DNA from: Deltaproteobacteria bacterium
GTDB lineage: Bacteria > CG2-30-53-67
DNA length: 64,000 bases
Assembly (NCBI GenBank): GCA_013151235.1
Contig: JAADIO010000016.1
Span: 36,553 to 100,552, forward strand
Direction of reading: 5' to 3'
Shown here: in pieces, positions 41,466 to 50,379 of the stretch
Layout: every line of letters begins with the position of its first letter
How positions within the stretch are numbered: the stretch's first letter is position 1
Program-made: the position numbers and the translations under genes
Notes under the pieces: model-generated
The model's database searches: none
Told to the model about the DNA's origin: nothing
Seen by the model: the letters and a program-made list of their open reading frames with translations, nothing else

Positions 41466-44400
41466 CTATTCCATCTTCTCGATCAGTCCATCCTTGGACA
41501 GCCGGTAGGCGTGGTTTCCGGAGAGACCGGCAATCTCCGCCGGCGTAAAATGTCCGGGGTGGTAATAGCAGATCTGGATAACCGGTTTTTTGCATTGTCG
41601 AAGAAAGTGGTCCATCTTTTTCTCAAAATAGAAGATCTCTTCCTTACCGTTTTCGTCGGAGAGGAGTCTTGACATGTCCCGGACAACAATTAGCCCCTTC
41701 CATGCGGATTGTGTGATCTGATCATAGAAGTTCCTGACACAGTTGAAAAGGTGCTTCCCGTCGCATTGTCCCTGGTGCAGAAGCGCGGTCCTGGCCGAGC
41801 TGAAAATCAACTGTTCCTTTTCCATCAATTCATAGGTCGGCAGGTTCTCGCCGGAAAGAATTTCCTTGGTCCGGTCAATATCCTCCGGAGACCCGAAGAA
41901 AGCGCAGGCAAAGTCACGGGCCAGGTAGCTTTTCCAGAGGGGAACGAATTTTCGGATCAGGACATCGGTCTCCTCATGGACCTCAATGACGTGCTGTACG
42001 GAGACGGCGTGACGATCCAGCGGCAGCGTGAAGAAGAAGGTGGCGCCTTTCCCCTTGCGGCTCTGTACCCAAATGTTCCCGCCGTAATGTTCCACGATGT
42101 TCTTTACGACGGAGAGCCCAAGACCGCTTCCCTGGTTTTTCCGGATCGACTTGTCCATGACCCTTCCGAACTTTTTGAAGAGCATGTCCTGGAACTTTTT
42201 TTCGATCCCCGGTCCGGAGTCACGGACGGAAAAACGGAAGAGGCGTTCTTCCCGAATCGTTTCAGCCCGGACGGAAATTTTGCCTCCCCGGGGAGTAAAT
42301 TTGATAGCGTTGTCCATGAGGTTTGAGATGACCTGTTTAAGGCGTCCTGTGTCGGCCGTAAAGCCGGGAAGGTTCTCCGCTATTTCCGTTTCGAGATGAA
42401 TCTTCTTTTCGCGCAGCCGGGAATCGAAGGTCTGAAGCATGTCGAGAATCAGCGTATGTAAGTCGATTTCGTCTTTCTTGAAATCGACAAAACCTGATTC
42501 CAGTTTCGAAAGATCCAGGTAATCGTTGATCAGCTGGGTCATGCGAAAGCTTTCCTGTGTGATAATGCCGAGGAATTCTTGGCGCGTCTCCGGAGGTTCA
42601 TCGGGATACTTTTGAAGCAGATCGGCGTAGCTGACAATGGAGGTCAGTGGTGTGCGCAGGTCATGGACGGCAATATCAATGAATTCCGATTTCTCCAGGT
42701 TCAACTCTTTCAACCGTTCATTCGTCAGCCGGAGTTCCGCATTGGCTTCCCGCAATTCCTGTACCCGTCGTTCTACTTCCTGTTCCATTCTGCGGTTTAC
42801 ATCCTCCAACTGTTTCAGGTATTTTTTTCGTTCCTCCTCAAGGGTTTGCCGGTCCGTGACGTCCTGGCGAATCTGGATCATGGAACAGGACCCGTCGGGG
42901 TTTTTCAAGGGGACGGAGGTCATCCGGTAGTATCGACCGTCTTCGTTTCTTTTGGTAACCTCAAAGCGAGTCTTCTTTTTCCCCAGGATCTCCGTGAGAG
43001 AGCAGACTTCATCTTTGCAGGATTCGTCGAAGCCGCGAAAGACCTTGTAGCATTTTCGTCCCACAATCTCTCCGAAGTGCCGCCGGATCGGGTCGTTTAC
43101 GAATTCGATCTCATAATCCTTGTTGATGACACAGACCCCTTCCCCCATATTCATGAGGATCGACTCCATCCGTTCCTTCTGGTCCATGAGAGCCTCGGTG
43201 AGAGTGGTGACCTCCGTGACGTCGTTGATCGTTTCAATGATCTGTTCCACCTTACCGTCTTCTCCGAAGAGCGGGATCGCGCTCACTTCGGCGATGATCC
43301 GGTTTCCGTTGTTGCTCCTCAAGCGATGCTGATACCGGGAGGGGAGTCCGTTCCTGATGATCTCATCGGTCGGGCAGTGTGTACAGGGTTCCTCTTGCCC
43401 GCGGAAAATCTTGTGGCAGGTTTGTCCATTTAGCTCCGCTTCGGAATGATGAAGCATCTTCTGCAGGGCATGATTGGTGGAACGGATCCTGTGATCCGGG
43501 GTGATCACACAGATCCCCATACTGGCATTGTTTAGGATGGTTTCCAGGTAGGTGTGGGCCTGTGCCAGTTCCTGGTTGTTCTTTTTCAGCAGTTTTCTGG
43601 AGGTCTCCAGTTCCTGTGTCTTTGTTTCCAGCTCCTGATTCGAGAGGTTGATCTCTTCGTTGGTCGATTCAAGTTCCTCATTGGAAATCTGTAACTCCTC
43701 ATTGGCGGATTCCAATTCTTCATTGCTGAGCTGATACTTTTCGTTGAGTTCCTCCAATTCCCGGTTGGCCCGGATTAAAGAAAGATTTTTTTCCGCCACG
43801 TCCTCCTGCGAACGTTTGAGAGTGTTGAGCATGTAGTTGAAGGCCCTGTGCAGTCCGCCGAACTCGTCTTTCCGGTCTTCCTTCAGATGAAACGAAAAAT
43901 CTCCCTCACTGATCTTCTTAACGGCTGTCATCAGGTTGCGAAGCGGGGAGGCGATCGTCCTGGAGAAATAAAAGAAGCTGAAAGGAATGAGGAACGCGAG
44001 AAAGAGAGCGGTCAAGATTAATGTGGTCAGGAGCCTTGCATTCATTCCGGCTTCGGCCTTGCCGGCAAGATTCCGGGATTTCCGGAGGTTGGAGGTGATG
44101 CTCTGTAGTTGTTGTGATGCCTCCGCAACGGATCGGTTCAGGTCATGTAGTAGGATATTCCCCCGGGGATTCCCGGTCGGAGGAGTGTGCATGCGGAGTT
44201 GCTCCCCCGTTTGAATGATTTTGTTGAGAACGGCTACCAGGGATTGGATCGGGGCCTGGTTCTCAGCCGGCCATGAATCGGTTTTTAATTGCCTGATGGC
44301 TTTGTGAAGAGCTCCGAGGTTTTGTCGTAATGCGTTCCCGTTGTCCGGATTCCTCGACAGGAGAAAATCCCGGCAGGCGAAATCTGTTTGATGCAGGGTG

Positions 44401-44561
44401 TTTTTGATCTCTTCAATTTTCGAGAGAGATGCCTCCATCCGGTGCGTTTTTTGCTCTGCATGGGAGCCTTCCTGGAAGAAATAGAACGCAAGGAGCAACG
44501 TAACGCTCAACATCATTCCCATCGCGGCCAGTTCCAGATAAATTTTGGTCCGGATCTTCAT
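41466..44561 (-). CDS. Hybrid-type sensor kinase: HAMP, coiled coil, two PAS, kinase, MEDS
   Basis: A 1031-residue membrane sensor. Span 1 is near residues 10-28 and span 2 near 178-200 (LLTTLILTALFLAFLIPF). HAMP follows, then a coiled coil of repeated NEEL-type units (NEELESANEELQISNEELES), typical of CheB-CheR kinase fusions. PAS domains lie near residues 345-460 and 465-590, the phospho-acceptor segment is VHDLRTPLTSIV, with N-box NLMDNAIKFTP and GSGLGLSVV. The last 140 residues resemble MEDS domains (FACAFFGSPEDIDRTK; IQICYYHP). No receiver is attached. It overlaps the CheR gene by four bases. Confidence 0.88.
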   Translation of the reverse strand: MKIRTKIYLELAAMGMMLSVTLLLAFYFFQEGSHAEQKTHRMEASLSKIEEIKNTLHQTDFACRDFLLSRNPDNGNALRQNLGALHKAIRQLKTDSWPAENQAPIQSLVAVLNKIIQTGEQLRMHTPPTGNPRGNILLHDLNRSVAEASQQLQSITSNLRKSRNLAGKAEAGMNARLLTTLILTALFLAFLIPFSFFYFSRTIASPLRNLMTAVKKISEGDFSFHLKEDRKDEFGGLHRAFNYMLNTLKRSQEDVAEKNLSLIRANRELEELNEKYQLSNEELESANEELQISNEELESTNEEINLSNQELETKTQELETSRKLLKKNNQELAQAHTYLETILNNASMGICVITPDHRIRSTNHALQKMLHHSEAELNGQTCHKIFRGQEEPCTHCPTDEIIRNGLPSRYQHRLRSNNGNRIIAEVSAIPLFGEDGKVEQIIETINDVTEVTTLTEALMDQKERMESILMNMGEGVCVINKDYEIEFVNDPIRRHFGEIVGRKCYKVFRGFDESCKDEVCSLTEILGKKKTRFEVTKRNEDGRYYRMTSVPLKNPDGSCSMIQIRQDVTDRQTLEEERKKYLKQLEDVNRRMEQEVERRVQELREANAELRLTNERLKELNLEKSEFIDIAVHDLRTPLTSIVSYADLLQKYPDEPPETRQEFLGIITQESFRMTQLINDYLDLSKLESGFVDFKKDEIDLHTLILDMLQTFDSRLREKKIHLETEIAENLPGFTADTGRLKQVISNLMDNAIKFTPRGGKISVRAETIREERLFRFSVRDSGPGIEKKFQDMLFKKFGRVMDKSIRKNQGSGLGLSVVKNIVEHYGGNIWVQSRKGKGATFFFTLPLDRHAVSVQHVIEVHEETDVLIRKFVPLWKSYLARDFACAFFGSPEDIDRTKEILSGENLPTYELMEKEQLIFSSARTALLHQGQCDGKHLFNCVRNFYDQITQSAWKGLIVVRDMSRLLSDENGKEEIFYFEKKMDHFLRQCKKPVIQICYYHPGHFTPAEIAGLSGNHAYRLSKDGLIEKME

Positions 44562-45430
44562 GGTTTTTTCCCTTGAGTTGCTTTCTGATAAATTCTGTTT
44601 CTGGAGGAGAGTGTGACCAATTTTTTCTGCCGGAAGTGAGGGGGAGGAGATTCAGCTTTTCCCAGGACCAGAATCCCTTCGGGATTCAGATTCTCGTAAA
44701 ATTTGCGGTAGATCTCTTCCTGGGCGGCACTATTCAGAAAAATAAGGACATTTCGGCAGAAGATCAAGTCAAGATGGTTGATGGAGGCACCCTGCAGCAG
44801 ATCGTGACGACCGAAGATAATTTGTTTGCGTACTTCCGGAACAATCCGGGCAACCTTTCCGGGAAGAAAATATTTTTTTCGGATTTTCGTAGAAAGGTTT
44901 GCCAGTGCCTCCGGAGGGTATTCTCCTTTCCGGGCTTGTGCAATGACGATCTCGTCCACATCGGTAGCGAAGATCCGGACCGGATGAGTCGACAGGTTCG
45001 GCCGGACGCTTTCAAGAAGGGAGATGGCCACGGAGTACGCCTCCTCTCCCGTGGAACATCCGGTAATCCAGATACGGAATTCACGTTTCCGGAAAGATCC
45101 GTGTTGTTTCCAGAGTAACGGCAGGACATGTTCCTGGAGGAAGACAAAGACCTCGGGATCGCGAAAAAACCGGGTGACATGAATCGTTAAGTTGTTGATC
45201 AGGTTTTGGGGTGTCCGGTCGTCCCGTTCAATCAGATCCGAGTATTCCCGGTGGTTTTTCAGCCGGTTTTTCGTCAATTGCCGCCGAATCTGTCTTTGCA
45301 GGTATCCTTCTTTGTAATGATGAAAATCAACGGAAGTTTTCAAAGAAAGGCGATGAACCAGCTCGGACAGGGAACTCCCGGGGGGAATAGGCGGTACTTT
45401 GACCGTACTTGTCTGGTCTGAAAAAGACAA
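44558..45430 (-). CDS. CheR-type protein glutamate methyltransferase
   Basis: An SAM-dependent methyltransferase of the CheR family. The N-terminal CheR domain (DFHHYKEGYLQRQIRRQL) precedes the catalytic fold: ITGCSTGEEAYSVAI is the SAM site, ATDVDEIVIAQARKGEY and LDLIFCRNVLIFL follow. No chemoreceptor or CheB is nearby, so the substrate is likely the neighbouring kinase or an unlinked receptor. The ORF extends to a TTG at 45475; I prefer the TTG at 45430 because AGAGGA lies eight bases upstream of it. This is uncertain. The product may be around 290-305 residues. Confidence 0.88.
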   Translation of the reverse strand: MSFSDQTSTVKVPPIPPGSSLSELVHRLSLKTSVDFHHYKEGYLQRQIRRQLTKNRLKNHREYSDLIERDDRTPQNLINNLTIHVTRFFRDPEVFVFLQEHVLPLLWKQHGSFRKREFRIWITGCSTGEEAYSVAISLLESVRPNLSTHPVRIFATDVDEIVIAQARKGEYPPEALANLSTKIRKKYFLPGKVARIVPEVRKQIIFGRHDLLQGASINHLDLIFCRNVLIFLNSAAQEEIYRKFYENLNPEGILVLGKAESPPPHFRQKKLVTLSSRNRIYQKATQGKKP

Positions 45431-45583
45431 TGGTTTTTTTCCTCTTTTGTACCATTCTGAGACGATAGATATCAAAAATCATTATATTTTGCAAGAATAT
45501 AATGATGGTGCATGTTTGTGCATAAAGGATTGACAGTTCCGGGGCGTTCAACTATTTTAAGGGCGGATGTGGTGGAGGTAGGC

Positions 45584-46258
45584 ATGCCCGGGGATCTTGG
45601 AAAGCAGATCGAAACACTCAGCCGGAAGCTTCAGTTAAGCGGGGAATGTCGGCGTATTTTTAATATCGGTATTCCTGAAGAAGATCTTCTTCTGACCCTG
45701 CAACGGTTGTACAAATGGCGGATGACCGCATCCATGAGGAAATGGAACTGCTATCGGGAGGTGATCAACACCATTCGCGGCAATTCGGTCTTTTTGACTA
45801 ATTTCCTCTCCGTTGATCTGTCTGTGCGGAAAAAGATGCTTGCGGCCCTTCATGCTCTCTATCTCATTCCCGATCTGAATTACCGGGACCGCCTGATTCT
45901 TCTGACAAAATTCGTCCTGGCCCAGATCAATCCCCTGGGCAATCCGGAAATGCGCCAGCTGGCGATCAACATGGTTCGGGAGTTTGTCCTCCATAAAAAC
46001 CGGGAGATCCGCAAGGCCACTTTCCGGGGAATTACCTTTGAAGTGGCCCGCCTCCGGTTGAAGGGGGGCGGGTGGTATGTTCAGCCGCTGGTCGATATGT
46101 TGGTCGAAACCCTGAGAGAGAATCCGGAAACAAGAGAATATATCCGCAGGGAGTCGATGGAAATTTACTACACCCGGGAACAGCGGGATGTCGTCGATGA
46201 CATCCTGGTGGCCGTGACCTTGAGCCTGTCTCCCGACAGAAAGGAACGGAAGCATTGA
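45584..46258 (+). CDS. Helical protein of unknown function
   Basis: A 224-residue, all-helical protein with no signal or membrane segment. Repeating helices (LTKFVLAQINPLGNPEMRQL; MVREFVLHKNREIRKATFRG) resemble HEAT/ARM solenoids. GGAGG is five bases upstream of the ATG; a 24-codon longer start exists. The stop overlaps the MBL gene start, so the two are coupled. I do not recognise the family. Confidence 0.65.
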   Translation: MPGDLGKQIETLSRKLQLSGECRRIFNIGIPEEDLLLTLQRLYKWRMTASMRKWNCYREVINTIRGNSVFLTNFLSVDLSVRKKMLAALHALYLIPDLNYRDRLILLTKFVLAQINPLGNPEMRQLAINMVREFVLHKNREIRKATFRGITFEVARLRLKGGGWYVQPLVDMLVETLRENPETREYIRRESMEIYYTREQRDVVDDILVAVTLSLSPDRKERKH

Positions 46259-47007
46259 AACTGACCATCCTCGGTTCCGGAACAGGCTTTCCCTCCTCCC
46301 TCCGGGGAGGACCCGGTTATCTTGTGCAATCGGATGAAGAGATGGTCCTGATGGATCTCGGGATGGGGACTCTGTCCAAACTCCATGGCCTGGAGATTCC
46401 TCTGGACCGACTCGGTCCGATTCTGATCAGCCATCTTCATCCGGATCATATCGCCGAACTGGTTTCGCTCCTCTTTGCTCTGAAGAATATCGTTATTTCC
46501 CGGAAGGTTCCTCTCCGGTTGATCGGCGGCCCCGGTTTAAAGGAACTTGTCCGTCGGCTTCAGGAGGTTCATGGACGGTGGATCCGGCCGGAACGGTTTG
46601 AACTTGAGGTCCTGGAGGTTCCGGAAGGGGAGATCTCCCTGGGGGAACTTACCCTTCGGACGGTGCCGGTTGTTCATACGGAGGGAAGCATCGGTTTCCG
46701 CCTTGCCGCTCCGACCGGTGAATCCCTGGCCTACTCCGGGGACTCCGCCTTCTGTCCCGCCCTGATGGATCTCGTGCGGAATGTTGATCTTGCCGTCATG
46801 GAGTGTTCCTTCCCCGATGAACAGAAGAAAAAAGGACACCTCATCCCCTCGGAAGTGGGGAAAATCGCCGCCGGAGGCGGAGCAAAAAGGGTGGTGTTGA
46901 GCCACCTCTACCCGGAATGTGACGCAGTTGACCTGGCCGTCCAATGCAGAAGCCATTACAAGGGTGAGGTGATCGTCGCCCGGGATGGGATGGTCCTAAC
47001 GGTTTGA
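46255..47007 (+). CDS. Metallo-beta-lactamase-fold hydrolase
   Basis: A 250-residue zinc hydrolase like RNase Z or its relatives. The metal motif is SHLHPDHIAE, with TGFPSSLRGGPGYLVQ near the start and further ligands in YSGDSAFCPAL, then LSHLYPECDAVDLA. It does not clearly belong to RNase Z, so the substrate is unassigned. The TTG start overlaps the previous stop. Confidence 0.88.
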   Translation: MKLTILGSGTGFPSSLRGGPGYLVQSDEEMVLMDLGMGTLSKLHGLEIPLDRLGPILISHLHPDHIAELVSLLFALKNIVISRKVPLRLIGGPGLKELVRRLQEVHGRWIRPERFELEVLEVPEGEISLGELTLRTVPVVHTEGSIGFRLAAPTGESLAYSGDSAFCPALMDLVRNVDLAVMECSFPDEQKKKGHLIPSEVGKIAAGGGAKRVVLSHLYPECDAVDLAVQCRSHYKGEVIVARDGMVLTV

Positions 47008-47043
47008 TTTGATTTCACAAAACCTTTCGCTTATAATAAGAAC

Positions 47044-47304
47044 ATGAGTCGCGAAGTTTTAATCTATACCACTCCGGTCTGCCCTTATTGTGTTCGGGCG
47101 AAGGCCTTGCTTACCCGAAAAGGGGTATCCTTCCGGGAGATTGACATCTCCCGTGACCGGGATCTGGAGGCGGAAATGATCCGTCTCACGAAAAAGATGA
47201 CGGTTCCCCAGATCCTGGTCGATGGTAATCCGATCGGGGGGTGTGACGAGCTTCATGAGCTTGAGCACCGGGGAGTGCTGGACGAGCTTCTGCAGGGCGG
47301 GTAA
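47044..47304 (+). CDS. grxC: Glutaredoxin (GrxC type)
   Basis: An 86-residue dithiol glutaredoxin: CPYC active site near residue 13, then VPQILVDGNPIGGCDEL with the glutathione-binding TVPxI-like loop and GG motif. It may serve the DUF or MBL neighbours only by chance. Confidence 0.93.
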   Translation: MSREVLIYTTPVCPYCVRAKALLTRKGVSFREIDISRDRDLEAEMIRLTKKMTVPQILVDGNPIGGCDELHELEHRGVLDELLQGG

Positions 47305-47324
47305 TTCTTCTGCGGGGATGCCTT

Positions 47325-47888
47325 ATGGATGAAACGCAATATTGCCTTTGCTGCGACGAAGATGTGCCGATCAATACGGTCTATCGTGACGGGAAGAAAG
47401 AGATTACATGCCTGTATTGCGGTTTCGTCCTCGGTTTTCAGGAAGAGAAGAAAGGGGCGTCCGCAAGCTGTATCCTGACGGCGGATGATTCAAACCTCAT
47501 ACGTAATCTTTTAACGGATATCCTGACGAACAAAAGGCTTGCCGAAGATGTCTTATCCTTTGAAAACGGGATGACCTTTCTTGCGGAATTCAACCAACGG
47601 ATCATCCGTCCGGACGGAGTGAGCCTCGTCATCCTTGATCTTCAGATGCCGGTTATGGACGGACTTAAAACGGCGCTGACCTTGCGGGCCGTTGAGACCA
47701 AACTACAGCGGGACAAAAAGACACCGATTATCTTTTTTTCGGCCCGGAAGTGTGACGAGGCATTAAAAAAACAGCTTGCCCGGTGTGCGCCGGCCGTCTA
47801 TTTCAATAAGGGAGACAGCCCGGATCCGGCCAATCTTGCCGATCGTGTCGACCGTCTGGTCAACTACATACTCACCCGGAAAAAGTGA
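47325..47888 (+). CDS. Response regulator receiver with N-terminal zinc ribbon
   Basis: Residues 1-38 have CLCC and, 22 residues later, CLYC, a zinc-ribbon arrangement. Residues from 48 form a receiver: LTADDSNLI, phospho-acceptor in VILDLQMPVMDG, SARKCD and a Lys-rich loop. There is no output domain, so it likely acts on a partner. The ribbon plus receiver layout is unusual. Confidence 0.85.
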   Translation: MDETQYCLCCDEDVPINTVYRDGKKEITCLYCGFVLGFQEEKKGASASCILTADDSNLIRNLLTDILTNKRLAEDVLSFENGMTFLAEFNQRIIRPDGVSLVILDLQMPVMDGLKTALTLRAVETKLQRDKKTPIIFFSARKCDEALKKQLARCAPAVYFNKGDSPDPANLADRVDRLVNYILTRKK

Positions 47889-48020
47889 GAATTCCGGTAG
47901 GCGTGCGTGCCATCCGCCCAGGATTTCCGCACATCTGATCGCCACACTTCATGATGGAGGAACAGGACCGAAGGAGCGTAAAGCCCCTGAGTCTCATTAT
48001 TGCACAGCAAACGTCCCTCC

Positions 48021-48539
48021 CTAACCTCCCTCGATCGGTCCTCCCTCTTCCCAAAGAAACCAGTCGCCCGTCTCTTCGAGATAGTTCAGAGCATTCTGCA
48101 GAATCTCGTGATGCCGGCTCTCCTCTTTCGCAAGCATCTCAAAGAGTCGTTTTTCGTCGGCATCCCCGGAGGTTCCGGCAGATCTTTTATAAAATTCGTA
48201 CCCTTTGTTCTCCATCTCAAGGGCGAATTTCAGCGCCTCCACATCCCCCGACTGTGAACCGAGGCGGGATGCCATATTCTGTCCGGCTTCTTCAAAAACG
48301 GTTTTCATCCGTTCCGCCGGGCCGGTTTCTTTGAGCTGAGTGTCGATCTTCAAGCCATGGGATAAGGCCTCGATCATGTCGTAGTGGCGTTTTTCATCTT
48401 TTACAAAAGAGAGAAACATCTTTCTACCCAGTTCGTTTTCCGTTTTTTTGCTGGCCTCCCGATAGAATGCCATGCCGTCCTTTTCCATCTTTAAGGCCAC
48501 ACTTAAAGCCTTGGTCATTGCCTGTTCTCTTTCGCCCAT
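48021..48539 (-). CDS. Ferritin-like di-iron protein
   Basis: A 172-residue four-helix protein of the rubrerythrin/ferritin-like superfamily without a rubredoxin domain. Di-iron ligands fit E-x6-Y (ALKMEKDGMAFYREA), DEKRHYDMIEAL, EMENKGYEFYKR and EESRHHEIL. Roles in peroxide or oxygen defence are common in anaerobes. A ribosome site AGGAGACATATCC lies upstream. Confidence 0.87.
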   Translation of the reverse strand: MGEREQAMTKALSVALKMEKDGMAFYREASKKTENELGRKMFLSFVKDEKRHYDMIEALSHGLKIDTQLKETGPAERMKTVFEEAGQNMASRLGSQSGDVEALKFALEMENKGYEFYKRSAGTSGDADEKRLFEMLAKEESRHHEILQNALNYLEETGDWFLWEEGGPIEGG

Positions 48540-48677
48540 GGATATGTCTCCTCTGCAAAATTGGTTTCTTCAAACCTACCATATCCGGGGGAAAATGCAA
48601 CCGGTGCTCTTTCCTTGCCTCAAAGAGAAAAAAATTGTATACCGATGCTGCACCGTATTCAAAGGAGCCTGATTCAG

Positions 48678-49757
48678 ATGCCCGATATTGGAAAGATCCG
48701 GTCCGCTCTTCTGCGATGGTACAAGACATGCGGACGGGACCTTCCCTGGCGCAGGACGCGGGATCCGTACCGGATCTGGGTCTCAGAGGTCATGCTGCAA
48801 CAGACCCGCGTTGAGACGGTGATCGACTATTACCACTGTTTCCTGGAGGCCTTCCCCGCCGTGACCGCCCTTGCGGTTGCGGACCTTGAAGCGGTACTGA
48901 AGATCTGGGAGGGGATGGGGTACTATGCCCGGGCCCGCAATCTCCATCGCGGGGCGCAGGCGGTTGTGGAGAAATGGGATGGGGAACTACCACGCAATTT
49001 GCCGGACCTCCTTCGCGTCCCCGGGATCGGCCGTTCCACGGCCGGGGCGATCCTGAGCCTGGCCTTTGAAATTCCCACTCCGGTTTTGGACGGGAATGTA
49101 AAACGTGTTGTCGCCCGGCTTTTTGCCCTCCGGGGAGACCTGAAAAGACCCGCCCTGGAGAAAAAACTGTGGAGATATTCCGAGTTACTGACGCCGAAGG
49201 GAAGAGTCCATCACTATACCCAGGCCGTCATGGACCTGGGTGCCATACTTTGTACTCCCCGCAGACCGAACTGCCCCCATTGCCCCCTTCAAAATGAATG
49301 CCGGGCCTTCCGGTTGCAGTTGCAGGAAAAGATACCGGCACCATCGAAGAAAAGGAGTCTGCCCCATCATCACGTAGCCCTGGGGGTGATTCGCAAACGG
49401 GGACGAATCCTGATCTACCGGCGGCCTGTTGAGGGGCTCTTAGGGGGACTCTGGGGATTCCCGAATTACAGGAGCCGGACGAAGAAAGGATTGTCTGAGG
49501 CCCTGGGTCAGGGCGTGCGGAAAGATTACGGGATCCGGATTGAATCGGGAAAACCTGTGGGGAGCCTCTCCCACGGCTACACCCACTTCACCGTGACCTT
49601 TCATCTCTTTGATTGTTCCTGCAGGGATGGAGAAAAGATCGTGAAAAGGGCTTTCCCGACCAAGTGGGTCTATCCTCGGGATCTTCGGGATTATCCCCTT
49701 TCCGCAAGCGACCGGAAGGTGATTAGAAAGCTCTCAGCGATCAGCTATCAGCAATAA
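48678..49757 (+). CDS. mutY: A/G-specific adenine DNA glycosylase
   Basis: Removes adenine mispaired with 8-oxoguanine. The N-terminal domain has LPWRRTRDPYRIWVSEVMLQ, helix-hairpin-helix LLRVPGIGRSTAGAI and catalytic Asp in PVLDGNVKRV. The 4Fe-4S ligands are CTPRRPNCPHCPLQNEC (CX6CX2CX5C). The C-terminal 110 residues form the NUDIX-like domain that reads 8-oxoG (GLLGGLWGFPN). I chose the ATG giving MPDIGKIRSAL; longer starts at 48561 and 48645 lack a ribosome site. Confidence 0.95.
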   Translation: MPDIGKIRSALLRWYKTCGRDLPWRRTRDPYRIWVSEVMLQQTRVETVIDYYHCFLEAFPAVTALAVADLEAVLKIWEGMGYYARARNLHRGAQAVVEKWDGELPRNLPDLLRVPGIGRSTAGAILSLAFEIPTPVLDGNVKRVVARLFALRGDLKRPALEKKLWRYSELLTPKGRVHHYTQAVMDLGAILCTPRRPNCPHCPLQNECRAFRLQLQEKIPAPSKKRSLPHHHVALGVIRKRGRILIYRRPVEGLLGGLWGFPNYRSRTKKGLSEALGQGVRKDYGIRIESGKPVGSLSHGYTHFTVTFHLFDCSCRDGEKIVKRAFPTKWVYPRDLRDYPLSASDRKVIRKLSAISYQQ

Positions 49758-49778
49758 GCAGAAACATAGATCTCATAT

Positions 49779-49964
49779 TTACATATCGGAGAAGAGCTTT
49801 CCCCCTTTGCCCCAATTCTCCCGTTCCACCTCATCGATGACGATATAGGTGTGTTCGCTCGGCTTTCCGGCGACCCGCTCTAAAGTGTCTGAGAACTCCT
49901 TGACGATCGTCGATTTCTGCTCTTTCGTCAGTTTCCCGAGAAGCTTGAGATTGATGTAGGGCAT
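49779..49964 (-). CDS. 4-Oxalocrotonate tautomerase family protein
   Basis: A 61-residue protein that begins MPYINLKLLGKL; the catalytic Pro would be exposed after Met removal. The rest (TKEQKSTIVKEFSDTLER and GKPSEHTYIVIDEV) matches tautomerases. GGAG is eight bases upstream of this ATG; longer in-frame starts would bury Pro1. Natural substrate unknown. Confidence 0.88.
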   Translation of the reverse strand: MPYINLKLLGKLTKEQKSTIVKEFSDTLERVAGKPSEHTYIVIDEVERENWGKGGKLFSDM

Positions 49965-50003
49965 GGTGTGACTCCGCTGATTGATGATTGTGTAAGGATT
50001 AAA

Positions 50004-50153
50004 TGGTGCCGAAGGGGGGAGTCGAAAATGCGCCGGCGACACTGACCCGGCGGATTGTTCCCGGGTCAGTAAGCCGAGATCAATGACCCCTTCCTGTCAT
50101 TTCGAAACTTCGTACGTTTGCCGTACGAAGTTTCAACCCCCACGGGATTGCTC
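50004..50153. other. Broken copy of the tRNA-Leu 3' half, split by about 108 bases
   Basis: 50004-50026 repeats 23 bases of the adjacent tRNA-Leu 3' end (TGGTGCCGAAGGGGGGAGTC and on), and 50135-50153 repeats the next 19 bases (AACCCCCACGGGATTGCTC). The two pieces are consecutive in the intact gene and meet in the T loop, sharing AA. The 108 bases between them hold two strong hairpins, CTGACCCGG/CCGGGTCAG (50042-50069) and a perfect 13-base stem GAAACTTCGTACG/CGTACGAAGTTTC (50104-50134). Confidence 0.8.
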
Positions 50154-50214
50154 TTCCGGATATTTCAACGCGTAAGCAGGCGGAATATACAATGCTCGAC
50201 AGCACAAGTCAATA

Positions 50215-50301
50215 TGGTGCCGAAGGGGGGAGTCGAACCCCCACGGGATTGCTCCCACTGGTCCCTGAAACCAGCGCGTCTACCAGTTCCACCACTTCGG
50301 C
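50215..50301 (-). tRNA. tRNA-Leu (CAG)
   Basis: An 87-base tRNA on the minus strand. The acceptor stem GCCGAAG/CTTCGGC is perfect and CCA is encoded. The anticodon loop TTCAGGG gives CAG, read in a CTGGT/ACCAG stem. A variable arm (GTGGGAGCAATCCCGT) and T arm GGGGGTTCGACTCCCC confirm a type II leucine tRNA. Confidence 0.96.
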
Positions 50302-50379
50302 ACGATGAGGATGATTGTAAGTTTCATTCTGCAGTGCAACAGATCTTACTGAAATGATAGAGGTTTTGTCAAGGCAAAT

